The notes under the pieces: model-generated
Told to the model about the DNA's origin: nothing
The model's input: the letters and a program-made list of their open reading frames with translations, nothing else
The model's database searches: none
Assembly (NCBI GenBank): GCA_938003855.1
Contig: CALKXD010000049.1
Location: forward strand, 27,267 to 91,266
DNA length: 64,000 bases
From: an uncultured Granulosicoccaceae bacterium
GTDB lineage: Bacteria; Pseudomonadota; Gammaproteobacteria; Granulosicoccales; Granulosicoccaceae
Direction of reading: 5' to 3'
Part shown: positions 35,259 to 46,616 of the stretch, in pieces
Position numbering within the stretch: position 1 is the stretch's first letter
How the letters are laid out: each line of letters begins with the position of its first letter
Position numbers and translations under genes: made by a program

Positions 35259-35474
35259 CGAACTGGGAGGCTCCCGAGTTTAAAGTGTCGAGCGAGTATT
35301 ATAACTCGCTCCGGAGGTCGACCGCATTATTGATCGACGATGGGACAAGCGCCCGGACCTGAATATTGCGGGTTTAGTCAAAGTCTGCAGGCAGCAAGCC
35401 GGTAAACCGCCATCCATTAACCGACTCAATAGACGTTATGACCCCAGTCGCCAGTCAGATAGGAATCGCACGCC

Positions 35475-38093
35475 GTGTCGCTTGATCAGGAAAGCCTGCC
35501 AACTGCGGTGCGGCAGTTGCCGATCTTTGCCATGCTCAGTGAGTTGCTGGCTACACTCAATAATGCCGGTACGGCGGTCTTACAGGCGCCACCGGGGGCA
35601 GGTAAAACCACAGCGGTACCACTGGCGTTGCTGGCAGCGTCATGGCTCGGTCCCGGCACCATCGTCATGCTGGAGCCGCGACGATTGGCCGCTCGCGCGG
35701 CTGCGTCACGGATGGCCTCGTTGCTCGGTGAAAGCACCGGTCAGCGCGTTGGATTTCATATCAAAGGCGAGCGTCGCAGCAGTGCCGATACGCGGATTCT
35801 TGTTGTCACCGAAGGAGTCCTGACGCGCATGCTGCAATCAGATCCGGCGCTTGAATCGATTGCCGTGGTGATTTTTGACGAATTCCATGAGCGCAGCCTG
35901 CACGCCGATACCGCGCTTGCTTTTACGCTGCAGTCACGCGAGTTACTGCGCGACGATCTGAAACTGCTGGTGATGTCTGCCACGCTCGATACGGACGCGG
36001 TAGCAGGGTTGCTTGGCAACGCACCGGTGTTGCAAAGTGAGGGGCGCAGTTATCCGGTAGAGACGTTCTATGCCGGTGGAATAGAATCCAGCGCTGACAC
36101 TCGCGGGCTTACCGATGTGGTGGCACAAAAGGTCATTGAGGTGCTTGCTGAGCACAGTGGCAGTGTGCTTGTGTTTTTACCCGGGGCGGGTGAAATCAGA
36201 CGCTGTCAGCAGGCACTTGGCAAGTTGCTGAACGAAGACCGATACCGTGCATTGAGCAACGGTTTGCATCTGGCGCCATTGTACGGGGATCTTGCCCGGT
36301 CCGATCAGGACAATGCGATTGCTGCGGTGAAGCCGGGGCAGCGCAAGGTGGTGCTGTCGACAAATATCGCCGAAACCAGTATCACCATAGACGGGATACG
36401 CATTGTGATCGACAGCGGTCTGATGCGTGAGACACGCTTTAACCCGGGGCGTGGCATGAACCGCCTGGAAACAGTGTTTGTCTCACAGGATTCCGCGGAC
36501 CAGCGGCGTGGTCGCGCGGGCCGCGTGGAAGCCGGTATTTGCATCCGGCTTTGGCAGGCAAGCCGGTCACTGGAAAAAAACCGCCGTGCTGAAATACTCA
36601 ACAGTGACCTGTCTCAACTGGCGCTGGAGTTGGCGCAGTGGGGGGTCACTGATGCCGGGCAATTGCTTTGGATAGATACACCGCCGAGGTCTGCGATGGC
36701 ACAGGCCACGGAGCTGTTGCAGCGCCTAGGTGCGCTTGATGCCAATGGCAGAATTACCACTCACGGAAGCCGCATGTTGTCACTTGGTGTGGAGCCCCGG
36801 CTGGCCAATATGATGTTAATGGCAGCGCAATATAAAAATGTGACTGCTGCCTGTCAGCTGGCATCACTGGTGAGCGAACGTGATTTTATCCGCCGTGGTC
36901 AGGCGTCCAGCAGCGCTGACCTGGCTGAGCGTCTGGTTAAGTTGCAGGGCAGGCACGCCGGTGTCGATGCAGCACTGGCGAGGCGTATCAATACCGCTGC
37001 CCGGCAATTTCAACAACGGCTGACGAAGGCGACAGGCAAAGCTGCAGCGCTTGAAAACAGGCAGACGGAGATCCCGATTGGTGTGCTGATGGCGTTTGCT
37101 TATCCGGACCGGATCGCCGCCTCGCGTGGTGCATCGGCTGCGGCCGAGCAGGTGTTTCTGCTGGCGAATGGTCGCGGTGCGCGATTACCGGTTGATGATC
37201 CTCTGGCGCACTCAGCGTATCTGGTGGTGGCTGATCTCGACGGTGGTCAGCGTGATGCCAGAATCTATCGTGCGGTGGCGATTGCGCTCGACGATATAGA
37301 GCGCTGGCTGCCATCATTGATTAGCCGCTCGACCTATGTGCGGTGGGACGATAACACGCAGCGGGTGCTGGCACAGGCCGAACACCGGCTTGGCGCTATT
37401 ACCCTGCATAGCAAGCGTATAGATAATCCGGATCGTGACAGGGTAAAGAGCGCTTTGGTCGACGGGTTGCGTCGCCGGGGACTCGCGGCATTGGCGTTAT
37501 CAAAGCGTTGTCACCAATGGATTGCCCGGGTCAATTTTCTGCGCTCGCAGGCCCGGCAACACGCGGACAAAAATCAGGCCGGAACAATCATCGCACTGGA
37601 GCTGCCGGATTTATCAGAGCAGTGGTTGATCGATAACCTGGAGCACTGGTTGATGCCGTATCTGACCACCGAGACTCGATTAGACCAGTTCAAGCGACTG
37701 GATCTGTCGAATATAATACAGGCGCTGGTGCCATGGGAGGCGCGCCGGCATCTAGACGTACTGGCACCGTCACACATCACTGTGCCGAGTGGTTCTTCAA
37801 TCGCTATAGATTACTGCTGTGATCCCGGTCCGGTGTTGGCGGTGCGGTTGCAGGAGGTGTTTGGTTTACAGCATTCTCCGGTCATTGCCAATGGCTTGCA
37901 GCCGCTGTTAATCCATTTGTTATCGCCGGCGTCGCGTCCGGTGCAAATCACCAGCGATCTTGCCAGTTTTTGGGCTAGTGGTTATCAGGAGGTAAAAAAA
38001 GAGCTGCGTGGCAAATACAAAAAACACTATTGGCCGGATGATCCGCTGACGGCGGTTGCCACCAGCAAGACCCGCAAGAATATGAACCGCTAG
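35475..38093 (+). CDS. hrpB: ATP-dependent helicase HrpB
   Basis: The GTG start gives 872 residues, the usual HrpB length. Walker A is in APPGAGKTT (about residue 40), the DEAH-type box reads DEFHERSLHAD, and motif III is VMSATLD. The C-terminal helicase half has LSTNIAETSITIDGI and the QRRGRAGRVEAG arginine-finger block. The helicase-associated and HrpB-specific C-terminal domains follow. It is a DEAH-box RNA helicase family member of uncertain cellular role; in some bacteria it influences mRNA processing and virulence. It is transcribed alone. Confidence 0.95.
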   Translation: MSLDQESLPTAVRQLPIFAMLSELLATLNNAGTAVLQAPPGAGKTTAVPLALLAASWLGPGTIVMLEPRRLAARAAASRMASLLGESTGQRVGFHIKGERRSSADTRILVVTEGVLTRMLQSDPALESIAVVIFDEFHERSLHADTALAFTLQSRELLRDDLKLLVMSATLDTDAVAGLLGNAPVLQSEGRSYPVETFYAGGIESSADTRGLTDVVAQKVIEVLAEHSGSVLVFLPGAGEIRRCQQALGKLLNEDRYRALSNGLHLAPLYGDLARSDQDNAIAAVKPGQRKVVLSTNIAETSITIDGIRIVIDSGLMRETRFNPGRGMNRLETVFVSQDSADQRRGRAGRVEAGICIRLWQASRSLEKNRRAEILNSDLSQLALELAQWGVTDAGQLLWIDTPPRSAMAQATELLQRLGALDANGRITTHGSRMLSLGVEPRLANMMLMAAQYKNVTAACQLASLVSERDFIRRGQASSSADLAERLVKLQGRHAGVDAALARRINTAARQFQQRLTKATGKAAALENRQTEIPIGVLMAFAYPDRIAASRGASAAAEQVFLLANGRGARLPVDDPLAHSAYLVVADLDGGQRDARIYRAVAIALDDIERWLPSLISRSTYVRWDDNTQRVLAQAEHRLGAITLHSKRIDNPDRDRVKSALVDGLRRRGLAALALSKRCHQWIARVNFLRSQARQHADKNQAGTIIALELPDLSEQWLIDNLEHWLMPYLTTETRLDQFKRLDLSNIIQALVPWEARRHLDVLAPSHITVPSGSSIAIDYCCDPGPVLAVRLQEVFGLQHSPVIANGLQPLLIHLLSPASRPVQITSDLASFWASGYQEVKKELRGKYKKHYWPDDPLTAVATSKTRKNMNR

Positions 38094-38346
38094 TGCCTCG
38101 GGATTCATGTCTCGTGTAGCTGTTTTTAGCCTGATGCCAGCGATAACGTACTGCATTGAAACGCAATGATAGAACCGCTTTGCTGTACGCCTGTTCAGGC
38201 GGGTGTTCAGGCGTTGTGAGTGGTGTGAGCCGGCGCCGGTGTTGATTCGCGCAATGCGATCTACTGTGGCACCGACGACGGTGGAGCCACTGCACTATGG
38301 CAATGGCTACCGGGGGGAGTTGCCGAGTGGTGATGGGGCGCGCTGT

Positions 38347-40704
38347 TTAGCGTTGGCGATTTTTTTGTGCATCCAGCAATGCCGCACCGAGGCTGCCCAT
38401 GCCGCCGGACGAGTCATTACCCTGCTTACCCGAACGGTTTTTGCCTGATGATTTCCGGTTGTCGGAGCGTGCATTGCGATCACGGTTGTGGTGTTGACGT
38501 GAGTCTTTGTCACGAGGTGATGGCGACCGTATTTCTGTTGCGTTGTCTCTGGAGGTTTCCTGTAACTTCATGCTCAGGGCAATGCGCTTTCGTTTGGGGT
38601 CGATTTCCATCACCTTCACGCGTACCACATCACCGGTGGACACTACCTCGTGCGGGTCTTTAACGTATTTGTCAGCCAGCATAGAGATATGCACCAGCCC
38701 GTCCTGATGCACGCCTATGTCGACAAAAGCGCCGAAATGAGTGACGTTGCTGACGACGCCTTCGAGTACCATGTCGGGTACCAGATCAGAGATTTTCTCT
38801 ACGCCTTCTTTGAATGTGGCGGTTTTAAATTCAGGGCGCGGATCACGTCCGGGCTTGTCGAGCTCGGCAAGAATATCGACAACGGTGGGTAGCCCGAAAG
38901 TTTCATCTGTGTACTGTGCGGGATCGAGTTTTTTCAGCGTGGTGGTGTCACCAATTAACCCGCGTATATCTTTGCCGGTGTCTGAGGCGATTTTTTTAAC
39001 CAGTGAATAGGATTCCGGGTGCACACCGGAGGCATCCAGTGCGTTGCCCCCATCCATAATGCGTAAAAATCCGGCGCATTGCTCAAACGCTTTGGGTCCA
39101 AGACGTGGCACTTTTTTTAGTTCGGTGCGTGCCTTGTAGCGTCCTATCTCATCTCTATAGCTGATGATATTCTGTGCCAGCGTTTGTGAAAGCCCCGAGA
39201 CATGCGTGAGCAGTTCGGCAGATGCACTGTTTATATCAACGCCAACGGCGTTAACGCAGTCCTCAACAACAGCGTCGAGTGACCGGGCGAGATCGGCCTG
39301 ATTAACATCGTGCTGGTACTGACCGACTCCAATGGCTTTCGGGTCAACCTTGACTAGCTCGGCCAGCGGGTCCTGCAGGCGACGCGCTATCGATGCCGCG
39401 CCTCTGAGTGAGACATCGACATCAGGCATTTCGCGGGAGGCGGTCTCTGAGGCGGAATAAACAGAGGCACCCGCCTCACTGACTATTATTTTCTGCATCT
39501 GCAGTTCGGGGTGTTTGGCGATTAGCTCGCCGGCGAGTTTGTCGGTCTCGCGTGACGCCGTACCATTGCCGATGGCGACTAACTCGACGCTGTGTTTTTT
39601 TGCCAGTACCGCGAGTTGTGCGATAGCTTCGTTCCATTTATTGACCGGTGCGTGCGGGTAAATGGTCGCTGTGTCGAGGAGCTTGCCGGTGGCTGCGGTC
39701 ACGGCTACTTTAACGCCGGTGCGCAGACCGGGATCAAGCCCCAGTGTTGCCTTTGCACCAGCGGGTGCCGCGAGTAACAGATCTCTGAGATTTTTTGCAA
39801 AGACGTCGATGGCGGCCTGCTCACCGTTGTCGCGCATACGTAGTTTTAGTTCAGTTTCCAGTCGGGTGTGGTATTTAATGCGCCAGCACAATCGAAGTGT
39901 TTCTGAAAGCCATTCTGCGGAAGGTGGCACTTGCAGATGTGCGGCGATCTTTACCACGCAGGGATGGCGCTCATCGGGGTTGAGGTCAGGCAGGTCGAGG
40001 CCGAGTTTTAATATGCCTTCGTTCTGGCCGCGCAACATCGCAAGTGCACGATGCGATGGGACTTTGGCGATATTTTCATCGTACTCGAAGTAGTCTTTAA
40101 ATTTAGCGCCTTCTTCCTCTTTACCTTTTATAACCGTGCTGGTGAGGCTGGCGTTGTTCCAGAAGTATTCGCGCAATTGCCCGCCAAGCTCTGGAATCTC
40201 GGCGATTTCCTCCATTAAAATCTGCCGCGCACCGTCGAGTGCCTGCTGTGCGGTTTCGATACCGGCATCGGTATTCAGGTACTTGCCGGCTTCGGTGGCG
40301 GGTGTCGCGCTATGGTTGTCACGCAGTAAATCAGCCAGCGGCTGCAAGCCGGCTTCTCTGGCTATTTGCGCCTTGGTCCGCCGGCGTGGTTTGTAGGGCA
40401 GGTAGAGATCTTCGAGTTCTGTTTTACTGGTTGCTGAGAGAAAGTTTTTTTTCAGATCGTCGGTGAGTTTGCCCTGTTCGGAGACGCTGTCGATGATCTT
40501 GCCGCGACGGTCTTCCAACTCGCGCAGATAAGTGAGGCGAGTACTCAGCTCACGCAACTGGATGTCGTCAAGCCCGCCGGTGGCTTCTTTCCGATAACGC
40601 GCGATAAAAGGCACCGTTGAGCCTTCGTCGAGCAGTGCGATAGCGGAGTCAACCTGTTGCGGTCGGGCACCAAGTTCAGTGGCGATGATTGACGCTGGAT
40701 TCAT
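38347..40704 (-). CDS. tex: Tex family RNA-binding transcription accessory protein
   Basis: The 785-residue product follows the Tex plan. An N-terminal helical region ([17 protein letters not shown]) is followed by the RNase H-like YqgF domain ([15 protein letters not shown]), the helix-hairpin-helix block ([19 protein letters not shown]) and a C-terminal S1 RNA-binding domain ([19 protein letters not shown], about residues 655-725). A basic, Asn/Arg/Ser-rich tail of about 60 residues ends the protein. Tex binds RNA and DNA and affects transcription. It is a single gene on the minus strand. Confidence 0.96.
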   Translation of the reverse strand: MNPASIIATELGARPQQVDSAIALLDEGSTVPFIARYRKEATGGLDDIQLRELSTRLTYLRELEDRRGKIIDSVSEQGKLTDDLKKNFLSATSKTELEDLYLPYKPRRRTKAQIAREAGLQPLADLLRDNHSATPATEAGKYLNTDAGIETAQQALDGARQILMEEIAEIPELGGQLREYFWNNASLTSTVIKGKEEEGAKFKDYFEYDENIAKVPSHRALAMLRGQNEGILKLGLDLPDLNPDERHPCVVKIAAHLQVPPSAEWLSETLRLCWRIKYHTRLETELKLRMRDNGEQAAIDVFAKNLRDLLLAAPAGAKATLGLDPGLRTGVKVAVTAATGKLLDTATIYPHAPVNKWNEAIAQLAVLAKKHSVELVAIGNGTASRETDKLAGELIAKHPELQMQKIIVSEAGASVYSASETASREMPDVDVSLRGAASIARRLQDPLAELVKVDPKAIGVGQYQHDVNQADLARSLDAVVEDCVNAVGVDINSASAELLTHVSGLSQTLAQNIISYRDEIGRYKARTELKKVPRLGPKAFEQCAGFLRIMDGGNALDASGVHPESYSLVKKIASDTGKDIRGLIGDTTTLKKLDPAQYTDETFGLPTVVDILAELDKPGRDPRPEFKTATFKEGVEKISDLVPDMVLEGVVSNVTHFGAFVDIGVHQDGLVHISMLADKYVKDPHEVVSTGDVVRVKVMEIDPKRKRIALSMKLQETSRDNATEIRSPSPRDKDSRQHHNRDRNARSDNRKSSGKNRSGKQGNDSSGGMGSLGAALLDAQKNRQR

Positions 40705-41157
40705 ACGTTAAACCGGTTAGTCGGAGGAAATACAGGCTGTGAATTTTAACCCGTTATGGTCGCCGGTGTGCCGTTTTAAATCACCTGGCCCGGCTTGGCG
40801 ATTGTTATTGGATTTATCCAGGGTTGAAGAGATTGTTGCGCGGCCAATGTCGGTATTGATTCAGGCATAGCAACTCAGTGGCAAGGCCATTGACGAGATC
40901 CCGCAGGGGTAGGGGGGTAAGGTGTGGTAAGCGTTACTGACCGGCAAAATGGGATCATCGCGAATTAATAATGACGGTGGAGGCGTTTGAGTCGTTGGTC
41001 TGTCTGAGCATCTTGCGACAGAACAGCAAAAAGACTACGTCAAAAGAGGGCAGCTGTGCGGGGGGTACGCGGATTGTTAACTTCGCACAAGCCGGCATAC
41101 CGGCCTGTGTTGTTTGCTGCGACGTGCAACGTTGTGGTGCCACTGTGCAGTGACAGG
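40705..41157. other. Gene-free 453 bp between tex and folE2
   Basis: The stretch upstream of tex holds its promoter. A 60-codon frame on the + strand (40971-41153) and an opposite-strand frame (40955-41143) overlap; neither matches a family and neither is reported as a gene. I see no hairpin with a U-run that would terminate folE2. Confidence 0.45.
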
Positions 41158-41955
41158 CTAACGCTTTTCTATAAGTGCCCAGGCCGAATGGTTATGGATG
41201 GATTCGAAGTTTTCAACCTCGAGTACATAGGCCTTGATATGCGTATTGGTATTCAGTTCCACGGCCACTTCGCGAATCAGATCTTCGACAAAGCGCGGGT
41301 TTTCGTAGGCATGTTCGGTGACGTATTTTTCGTCGGCGCGTTTTAGCTGGCTATACAGCTGCGCTGACGCTTGCGCCTCTGCGCCGGTGATGACGTCTTC
41401 CCAGTAAAAATCATTATTATCAGCCAGCAAAGCGTCTATTGAAATAACCGAACGCTGGCTGTGTGCGCCGTATTTAGAGATTTCTTTTGAGCATGGACAA
41501 AGTGTGGTCACCGGTATATCGATCTTGACGCGGGTGTCGACCTTGCCGTCGTTGCTGCCGGTGGCTTGCAGTGTGATGCTGTAATCCATCATGCCTTTCA
41601 GTTTGGTGACCGGTGCTTCTTTCTCGATAAAGTACGGAAACGTTGTGGTGATAGTGCCGGCAGTGCTGTCCAGTCTGGTGAGCATCTCTTGGTACATGTT
41701 GGCAAAGCCTGCAGCGGAGTAGGTGCTTGGCCGGTAGTCGTTCAGCAACTGGGTAAACCGGGACATGTGCGTGCCTTTGCGATCTTCCGGCAGGTACACG
41801 GAAAATGCAAAGTCGGCAACGGTAGGCTGTGGTGCACCTTTATCGGAAACAGTGATAGGTGAGCGAATACTTTTAATGCCGACTCGCGTGATCGCTACAT
41901 GACGTTGGTCACTGTAGCCCTGCACATCCGGCATGGCCTGCTGATTATCGTTCAT
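41158..41955 (-). CDS. folE2: GTP cyclohydrolase I type IB, FolE2
   Basis: The 265-residue product has the FolE2 signature: VGIKSIRSPITV, KGTHMSRF, the metal-site Cys in TTLCPCSKEISKYGAHSQRS and the C-terminal NFESIHNHSA. It converts GTP to dihydroneopterin triphosphate for folate and, in many bacteria, queuosine. FolE2 works with several metals, so it keeps folate synthesis going under zinc shortage; no Zur box was recognised upstream by eye. It lies 52 bp downstream of dxs on the same strand and may be co-transcribed with it. Confidence 0.95.
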   Translation of the reverse strand: MNDNQQAMPDVQGYSDQRHVAITRVGIKSIRSPITVSDKGAPQPTVADFAFSVYLPEDRKGTHMSRFTQLLNDYRPSTYSAAGFANMYQEMLTRLDSTAGTITTTFPYFIEKEAPVTKLKGMMDYSITLQATGSNDGKVDTRVKIDIPVTTLCPCSKEISKYGAHSQRSVISIDALLADNNDFYWEDVITGAEAQASAQLYSQLKRADEKYVTEHAYENPRFVEDLIREVAVELNTNTHIKAYVLEVENFESIHNHSAWALIEKR

Positions 41956-42007
41956 AAGGGGTTTAAGCGTGTCGAGCTGCTGTGTTGGTCAGTGGGGGCG
42001 GAAAAAG

Positions 42008-43897
42008 TCAGGCGGATTTAACGGCGGTCGGCGTGTTGCTGATAAATGGTTCGATCTGTTTCATGATGCCATCTTCATCCAGACCGCAATCGGCGAGAAG
42101 TTCGCCTCGTTCGCCATGCTCAAAGTAATCATCGGGCAATCCGATATTCAGGACTTTAGCCTCGATTCCCAATCTGTGCAGACATTCGTTCACGGCACTT
42201 CCCGCTCCACCGGATATAGTGTTTTCCTCGATTGTTATCAAGGTATCGTGTTTTGCTGCCAGTTCTTTGATCAGGTTTTCGTCGAGCGGCAGTATAAAGC
42301 GCATGTTGGCGACTGTCGCGCCTAGTTTAGCGCCAACGGTGGTCGCCGCTGTGACCATGCTGCCAAAAGCCAACAAGGCGCTGCTGTGACCGCTTGCCAC
42401 AATCGACCCTTTACCGATTGGCAGAGCCGTCATTTGCGATTGCACGGCAACTCCCGGGCCTGTGCCACGGGGGTAGCGCACGGCGGCCGGACCGTCGTGC
42501 TGTAAGCCGGTATAGAGCATTTGGCGGCATTCGTTTTCATCGGCGGGCGCCATCACAACCATGTTCGGCAGGCAGCGCAGGAACGAGTAGTCGTAACTGC
42601 CGGCGTGCGTGGGCCCGTCGGGACCGACCAGTCCGGCGCGGTCGATTGCAAACAGTACCGGCAGGTTTTGTATCGCCACATCGTGCACGATTTGATCGTA
42701 GGCGCGTTGCATAAACGTTGAGTAAATCGCAACCACGGGTTTCATGCCTTCGCAGGCCAGGCCAGCGGCCAGTGTGACCGAATGCTGCTCGGCAATGCCG
42801 ACGTCAAAATAGCGCTCCGGGAATTGCTTTTCAAAATTGACAAGACCCGAGCCTTCCCGCATGGCTGGGGTGATGCCGATCACGCGGGAATCGGTGGCGG
42901 CGATATCACAAAGCCACTCGCCGAATACCTCGGTGTAAGTCGGGCCGGCGCTTTTCGCTTTCGAGAGCTTGATGCCGGTACCCGGATCAAACGGAGTCAC
43001 CGCGTGCAATGCCAGTGCGTCTTCTTCGGCAAATTTATAGCCTTTGCCCTTTTGCGTCACCGCGTGCAGCAGTAACGGGCCGTTAAGCGCGTGCAAATTG
43101 CTCAGCACCTTGACGAGGTTGGGGAGGTCGTGACCGTCAACTGGTCCGAAGTATTGAAACCCGAGTTCTTCAAACATGGTGGCCGGTACTACCATACCTT
43201 TCATGTGCTCTTCGGTGCGTTTGGCAAATTCCATCACCGGAGGGATATGCCGGAGCAATCGCTTGCTGCCTTCGCGTGCGCCGGAGTAGGCACTGCTGGA
43301 CAGTATCCGTGTCAGGTATTTATTCAGTGCACCCACATTCGGAGAGATTGACATGTCGTTGTCGTTGAGTATTACCAGCAGATTGGCTTTCTGATCGCCG
43401 GCGTTATTGAGTGCCTCGAATGCCATGCCGGCGGTCAGTGCGCCGTCGCCGATAATCGCTACAACTTTGCGATCTTCGTTTTTTAGAGCGGCGGCCAGTG
43501 CCATCCCGAGTGCAGCACTGATTGACGTGCTGGAGTGCCCTACACCGAAGGTGTCGTACTCGCTTTCGCAGCGCTTTGGAAATCCTGCCAGCCCGCCTTT
43601 TTTCCGCATCGTGTGCATGCGCTCTTTGCGGCCCGTGAGAATTTTATGCGGATAGGTTTGGTGGCCGACATCCCAGACCAGTCGATCGTCCGGAGTATTA
43701 AACACATGGTGCAAAGCGATGGTGAGCTCGACAGTGCCGAGGCTTGCCCCCAGATGGCCACCGGTTTGCGCGACCGAATGCACCAGATAGTGGCGCACCT
43801 CTTCAGCGAGGTCGACCAGTTGATCAGTGGTAAGGTTTTTAAGATCCGCCGGTTGCTCAATATTGCCAAGCAGCGGGAAGTCGGTTGAGTCCAACAT
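42008..43897 (-). CDS. dxs: 1-deoxy-D-xylulose-5-phosphate synthase
   Basis: From the ATG at 43897 ([10 protein letters not shown]) the product has 629 residues, the normal Dxs length; the frame is open to 43969 but the extension is not conserved. It has the thiamine diphosphate motif [17 protein letters not shown] with the downstream [10 protein letters not shown], the pyrimidine-binding transketolase domain ([17 protein letters not shown]), [14 protein letters not shown], and a C-terminal transketolase domain. It condenses pyruvate and glyceraldehyde-3-phosphate, the first step of the MEP isoprenoid pathway. It follows ispA and xseB in the common gammaproteobacterial xseB-ispA-dxs order. 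Confidence 0.96.
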   Translation of the reverse strand: MLDSTDFPLLGNIEQPADLKNLTTDQLVDLAEEVRHYLVHSVAQTGGHLGASLGTVELTIALHHVFNTPDDRLVWDVGHQTYPHKILTGRKERMHTMRKKGGLAGFPKRCESEYDTFGVGHSSTSISAALGMALAAALKNEDRKVVAIIGDGALTAGMAFEALNNAGDQKANLLVILNDNDMSISPNVGALNKYLTRILSSSAYSGAREGSKRLLRHIPPVMEFAKRTEEHMKGMVVPATMFEELGFQYFGPVDGHDLPNLVKVLSNLHALNGPLLLHAVTQKGKGYKFAEEDALALHAVTPFDPGTGIKLSKAKSAGPTYTEVFGEWLCDIAATDSRVIGITPAMREGSGLVNFEKQFPERYFDVGIAEQHSVTLAAGLACEGMKPVVAIYSTFMQRAYDQIVHDVAIQNLPVLFAIDRAGLVGPDGPTHAGSYDYSFLRCLPNMVVMAPADENECRQMLYTGLQHDGPAAVRYPRGTGPGVAVQSQMTALPIGKGSIVASGHSSALLAFGSMVTAATTVGAKLGATVANMRFILPLDENLIKELAAKHDTLITIEENTISGGAGSAVNECLHRLGIEAKVLNIGLPDDYFEHGERGELLADCGLDEDGIMKQIEPFISNTPTAVKSA

Positions 43898-43993
43898 TGG
43901 TATCACAGTCTTTACGAAGGGCGGGAAATGCCTGAGTGCCATTATCATGGTCACTATCGGCGCTGGCAAGAACTGCCGGATGACTTTAGCGGG

Positions 43994-44890
43994 CTAGTTG
44001 GATCTGGAAACGACAAAGGTGGCGAGATCGCGCAATTCGTCAAAGCCTGCGTCAAGCCCGGCAAGCGCGTCAAGCCCGCGATCCCGCTGGTCTGCGGCGT
44101 GCTTTCGCGCGCCATCAAGGCCGAGTATTGATGGGAAGGTGGGTTTGTTCATAGCGATATCAGCGCCCTGTGGTTTGCCGAGGACAGTGGTGTCGGCGAC
44201 GACATCAAGGATGTCGTCGGCAATTTGAAAGGACAGCCCGACGGCACTACCGTAGATGCGCAGTTTGTCCAGGGTAGCCTGGTCGCGGGTGTCGCTGCAC
44301 ATTGCGCCAAGAACCACGCTGGCACTGATCAGTGCGCCGGTTTTTCGCTGGTGCATGTGCTCAAGTTGCTCGAGCGTCAGTTGCTCGCCGACGGCTTCGA
44401 GGTCAATTGCCTGACCGGCGGCCATGCCGTCCACGCCACTGGCCGTGCCGAGTTCATCGATCATGTCGAGTATGGTCTCGGCGGGTAGCTGGTGACGCAG
44501 CGTGACGGCCAGGCTGGTGAACGCCAATGCCTGCAGCGCGTCGCCCGCAAGTATCGCTGTGGCCTCTCCAAAGTTGATGTGACAGGTCGGCTTGCCGCGA
44601 CGCAGATCGTCGTCGTCCATTGACGGCAGGTCGTCGTGCACCAGTGAGTAGGCGTGCATGAGTTCGATGGCGCAGGCGGGGGAGTCCAGCGTGTCGAAGC
44701 TGGCACCAAGTGCTCTGCCGGTGGAGTAAACAAGCGTCGGGCGCACACGCTTGCCGCCATTGAGGGTGGCATACCGCATAGCCGCTTCGAGTGAGGTACC
44801 GGTGCCACCTATTGCAGGCAGGACTCGCATGAGGGCGTTATCTACCCGGTCGCGGTAGCCCGACAGGCATGTCTGGAAAGTGTCAGACAC
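43994..44890 (-). CDS. ispA: Polyprenyl (farnesyl) diphosphate synthase IspA
   Basis: The 298-residue product has the first Asp-rich motif DDLPSMDDDDLRRG (the DDxxxxD type of bacterial farnesyl diphosphate synthases) and the second motif DDILD. The GGKRVRP and YSLVHDD segments are also typical. It elongates dimethylallyl diphosphate with isopentenyl diphosphate to C10/C15. The GTG start overlaps the TAG of xseB by one base (TAGTG), so the two are translationally coupled. It supplies the isoprenoid pathway begun by the downstream dxs. Confidence 0.95.
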   Translation of the reverse strand: MSDTFQTCLSGYRDRVDNALMRVLPAIGGTGTSLEAAMRYATLNGGKRVRPTLVYSTGRALGASFDTLDSPACAIELMHAYSLVHDDLPSMDDDDLRRGKPTCHINFGEATAILAGDALQALAFTSLAVTLRHQLPAETILDMIDELGTASGVDGMAAGQAIDLEAVGEQLTLEQLEHMHQRKTGALISASVVLGAMCSDTRDQATLDKLRIYGSAVGLSFQIADDILDVVADTTVLGKPQGADIAMNKPTFPSILGLDGARKHAADQRDRGLDALAGLDAGFDELRDLATFVVSRSN

Positions 44891-45135
44891 TATTCGAAAT
44901 CCTCGAGTTTGCCGTCTTCACTGACCTTGTCTGCCATTAGAATTTTTACTTTTTTCTCGGCCTCGGAGAGTGATTGCTGGCAAAACTTGCTGAGCATCAT
45001 GCCGCGTTCAAATTGTACCAGCGATTGTTCCAGAGATTGATCACCGCTTTCCAGATTCTCTATGAGTGATTCGAGTTCCCCGAGGGCATCCTCGAATTTA
45101 GTCGATTTTGGTATGGCTGCTGCTTTTTTACTCAC
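44890..45135 (-). CDS. xseB: Exodeoxyribonuclease VII small subunit
   Basis: The 81-residue product starts with GTG and has the XseB helical pattern FEDALGELESLIENLESGD and LEQSLVQFERGM, followed by CQQSLSEAEKKV. It forms the small subunits of ExoVII, which degrades single-stranded DNA; XseA is not in the window. It heads the xseB-ispA-dxs operon. Confidence 0.95.
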   Translation of the reverse strand: MSKKAAAIPKSTKFEDALGELESLIENLESGDQSLEQSLVQFERGMMLSKFCQQSLSEAEKKVKILMADKVSEDGKLEDFE

Positions 45136-45152
45136 TGGGCATTCCGCTGTTT

Positions 45153-46511
45153 TTATAGATGTTCGAGCGCATCAACGAGGCGCTTTACCGGGATAACTTC
45201 GAGACCTTTGATCGTGCCCCTTGGCTTGTTGGCGTGAGGTACGATCGCTCGCGTCACGCCATGTTTCGCGGCCTCAGTGAGGCGTTCCTGTCCATTGGTC
45301 ACCGGCCTGACTTCGCCGGACAAGCCGACCTCGCCAAAGATTGCCAGTTTGTTGTCGAGGGTTATATCCCTGAACGATGACACGACTGCAATCAGTACCG
45401 GCAGATCTGCTGCTGTTTCCGAGATCCGCACACCACCGACGATATTGATGAACACATCCTGATCGTGCATTGTAACACCAGCCTGACGTTGCAGAACCGC
45501 CAGCAGCATGTTCAATCGGTTTTGTTCCAGGCCCAGCGTGACACGCCGTGGATAGCTTGAGTGGCTGCCGGTGACCAGCGCCTGTGCTTCCACCAGCAGC
45601 GGCCGCGAGCCTTCCCGTGTCACCATAATAACGCTTCCGGCGACTGGCTCTTCGTGGCGTGATAAAAATAGTGCCGAGGGATTTTTCACGCCCTTCAGGC
45701 CGGTTTCTTCCATCACAAACACGCCGAGCTCGTTGACAGCTCCAAAGCGGTTTTTGATCGCACGGATGACCCGGTACCGGCTGTTGGTGTCTCCTTCGAA
45801 ATAGAGCACGGTATCAACCATGTGCTCGAGTACGCGAGGACCGGCCAATGCGCCTTCTTTAGTGACGTGCCCTACCACGAACATGGCAATATTGCTTTGC
45901 TTGGCAAAGCGTACCAGGTGCGCGGCGGACTCCCGCACCTGAGCCACTGAGCCAGGCGCGGATTGCATGGCGTCGGTATACACCGTCTGGATCGAGTCGA
46001 TCACCATGATCTGGGGTTTGTCTGCCTTGGCGTGAGCGGTGATCGATTCCACACAGGTTTCTGTCAGCAGGCGCAGGTTTTTTGCCGGTAGACCAAGCCG
46101 TCTGGCACGCAGAGTGACCTGCTGTAGTGACTCCTCGCCGGTGACATACAGCGACGAATACTCCGATGAAATAGCCGCCATGCACTGCAATAACAGGGTT
46201 GATTTGCCGATGCCGGGGTCACCGCCAATCAGTGTTACCGAGCCCGGCACGATGCCACCGCCCAGGGCGCGGTCGAGTTCTGATAGTCCAGTGCTGCGGC
46301 GCGGCTCGACTTCCAGATTGACGTCTTCGATAGAGGTTACGGTCGACTGACCGGCGTAGCCCTGGAAACGCGCAGAGGTTTTGCCGGAGCTCGCGGTGGC
46401 GATGCTCTCTTCCAGAGTGTTCCATTCTTCACAGTCAGCGCATTGCCCGCTCCATTTAGGCGCGAGCGCACCGCAGGCACGGCAGGTGTAGCTGAGTTTT
46501 GTTTTGGCCAT
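45153..46511 (-). CDS. radA: DNA repair protein RadA
   Basis: The 452-residue product has an N-terminal zinc finger with two C-x-x-C pairs (CRACGALA, CADC). The Walker A motif is GDPGIGKSTLLLQC, and the RadA-specific KNRFGAVNE motif is present. The C-terminal Lon-like domain contains VNIVGGVRISE and EVGLSGEVRPV. RadA processes recombination intermediates as a RecA-like branch-migration helicase. It is 17 bp upstream of xseB on the same strand, so it may share the transcript with xseB-ispA-dxs. Confidence 0.96.
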   Translation of the reverse strand: MAKTKLSYTCRACGALAPKWSGQCADCEEWNTLEESIATASSGKTSARFQGYAGQSTVTSIEDVNLEVEPRRSTGLSELDRALGGGIVPGSVTLIGGDPGIGKSTLLLQCMAAISSEYSSLYVTGEESLQQVTLRARRLGLPAKNLRLLTETCVESITAHAKADKPQIMVIDSIQTVYTDAMQSAPGSVAQVRESAAHLVRFAKQSNIAMFVVGHVTKEGALAGPRVLEHMVDTVLYFEGDTNSRYRVIRAIKNRFGAVNELGVFVMEETGLKGVKNPSALFLSRHEEPVAGSVIMVTREGSRPLLVEAQALVTGSHSSYPRRVTLGLEQNRLNMLLAVLQRQAGVTMHDQDVFINIVGGVRISETAADLPVLIAVVSSFRDITLDNKLAIFGEVGLSGEVRPVTNGQERLTEAAKHGVTRAIVPHANKPRGTIKGLEVIPVKRLVDALEHL

Positions 46512-46616
46512 TGATCTACGGGGTCACCAGACAGTCAGGCATTGTACCTGTCTGGTAGCCGCTTGTGGCAACCGGCTCGGCAGCGTTGTGTTAATAACCG
46601 GCCGGTTATGGATTTT

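Noticed and set aside
40955..41153. Overlapping 60-codon frames on both strands between tex and folE2
   Set aside because: Neither has a ribosome-binding site of note or a recognisable domain, and mutual overlap suggests chance.
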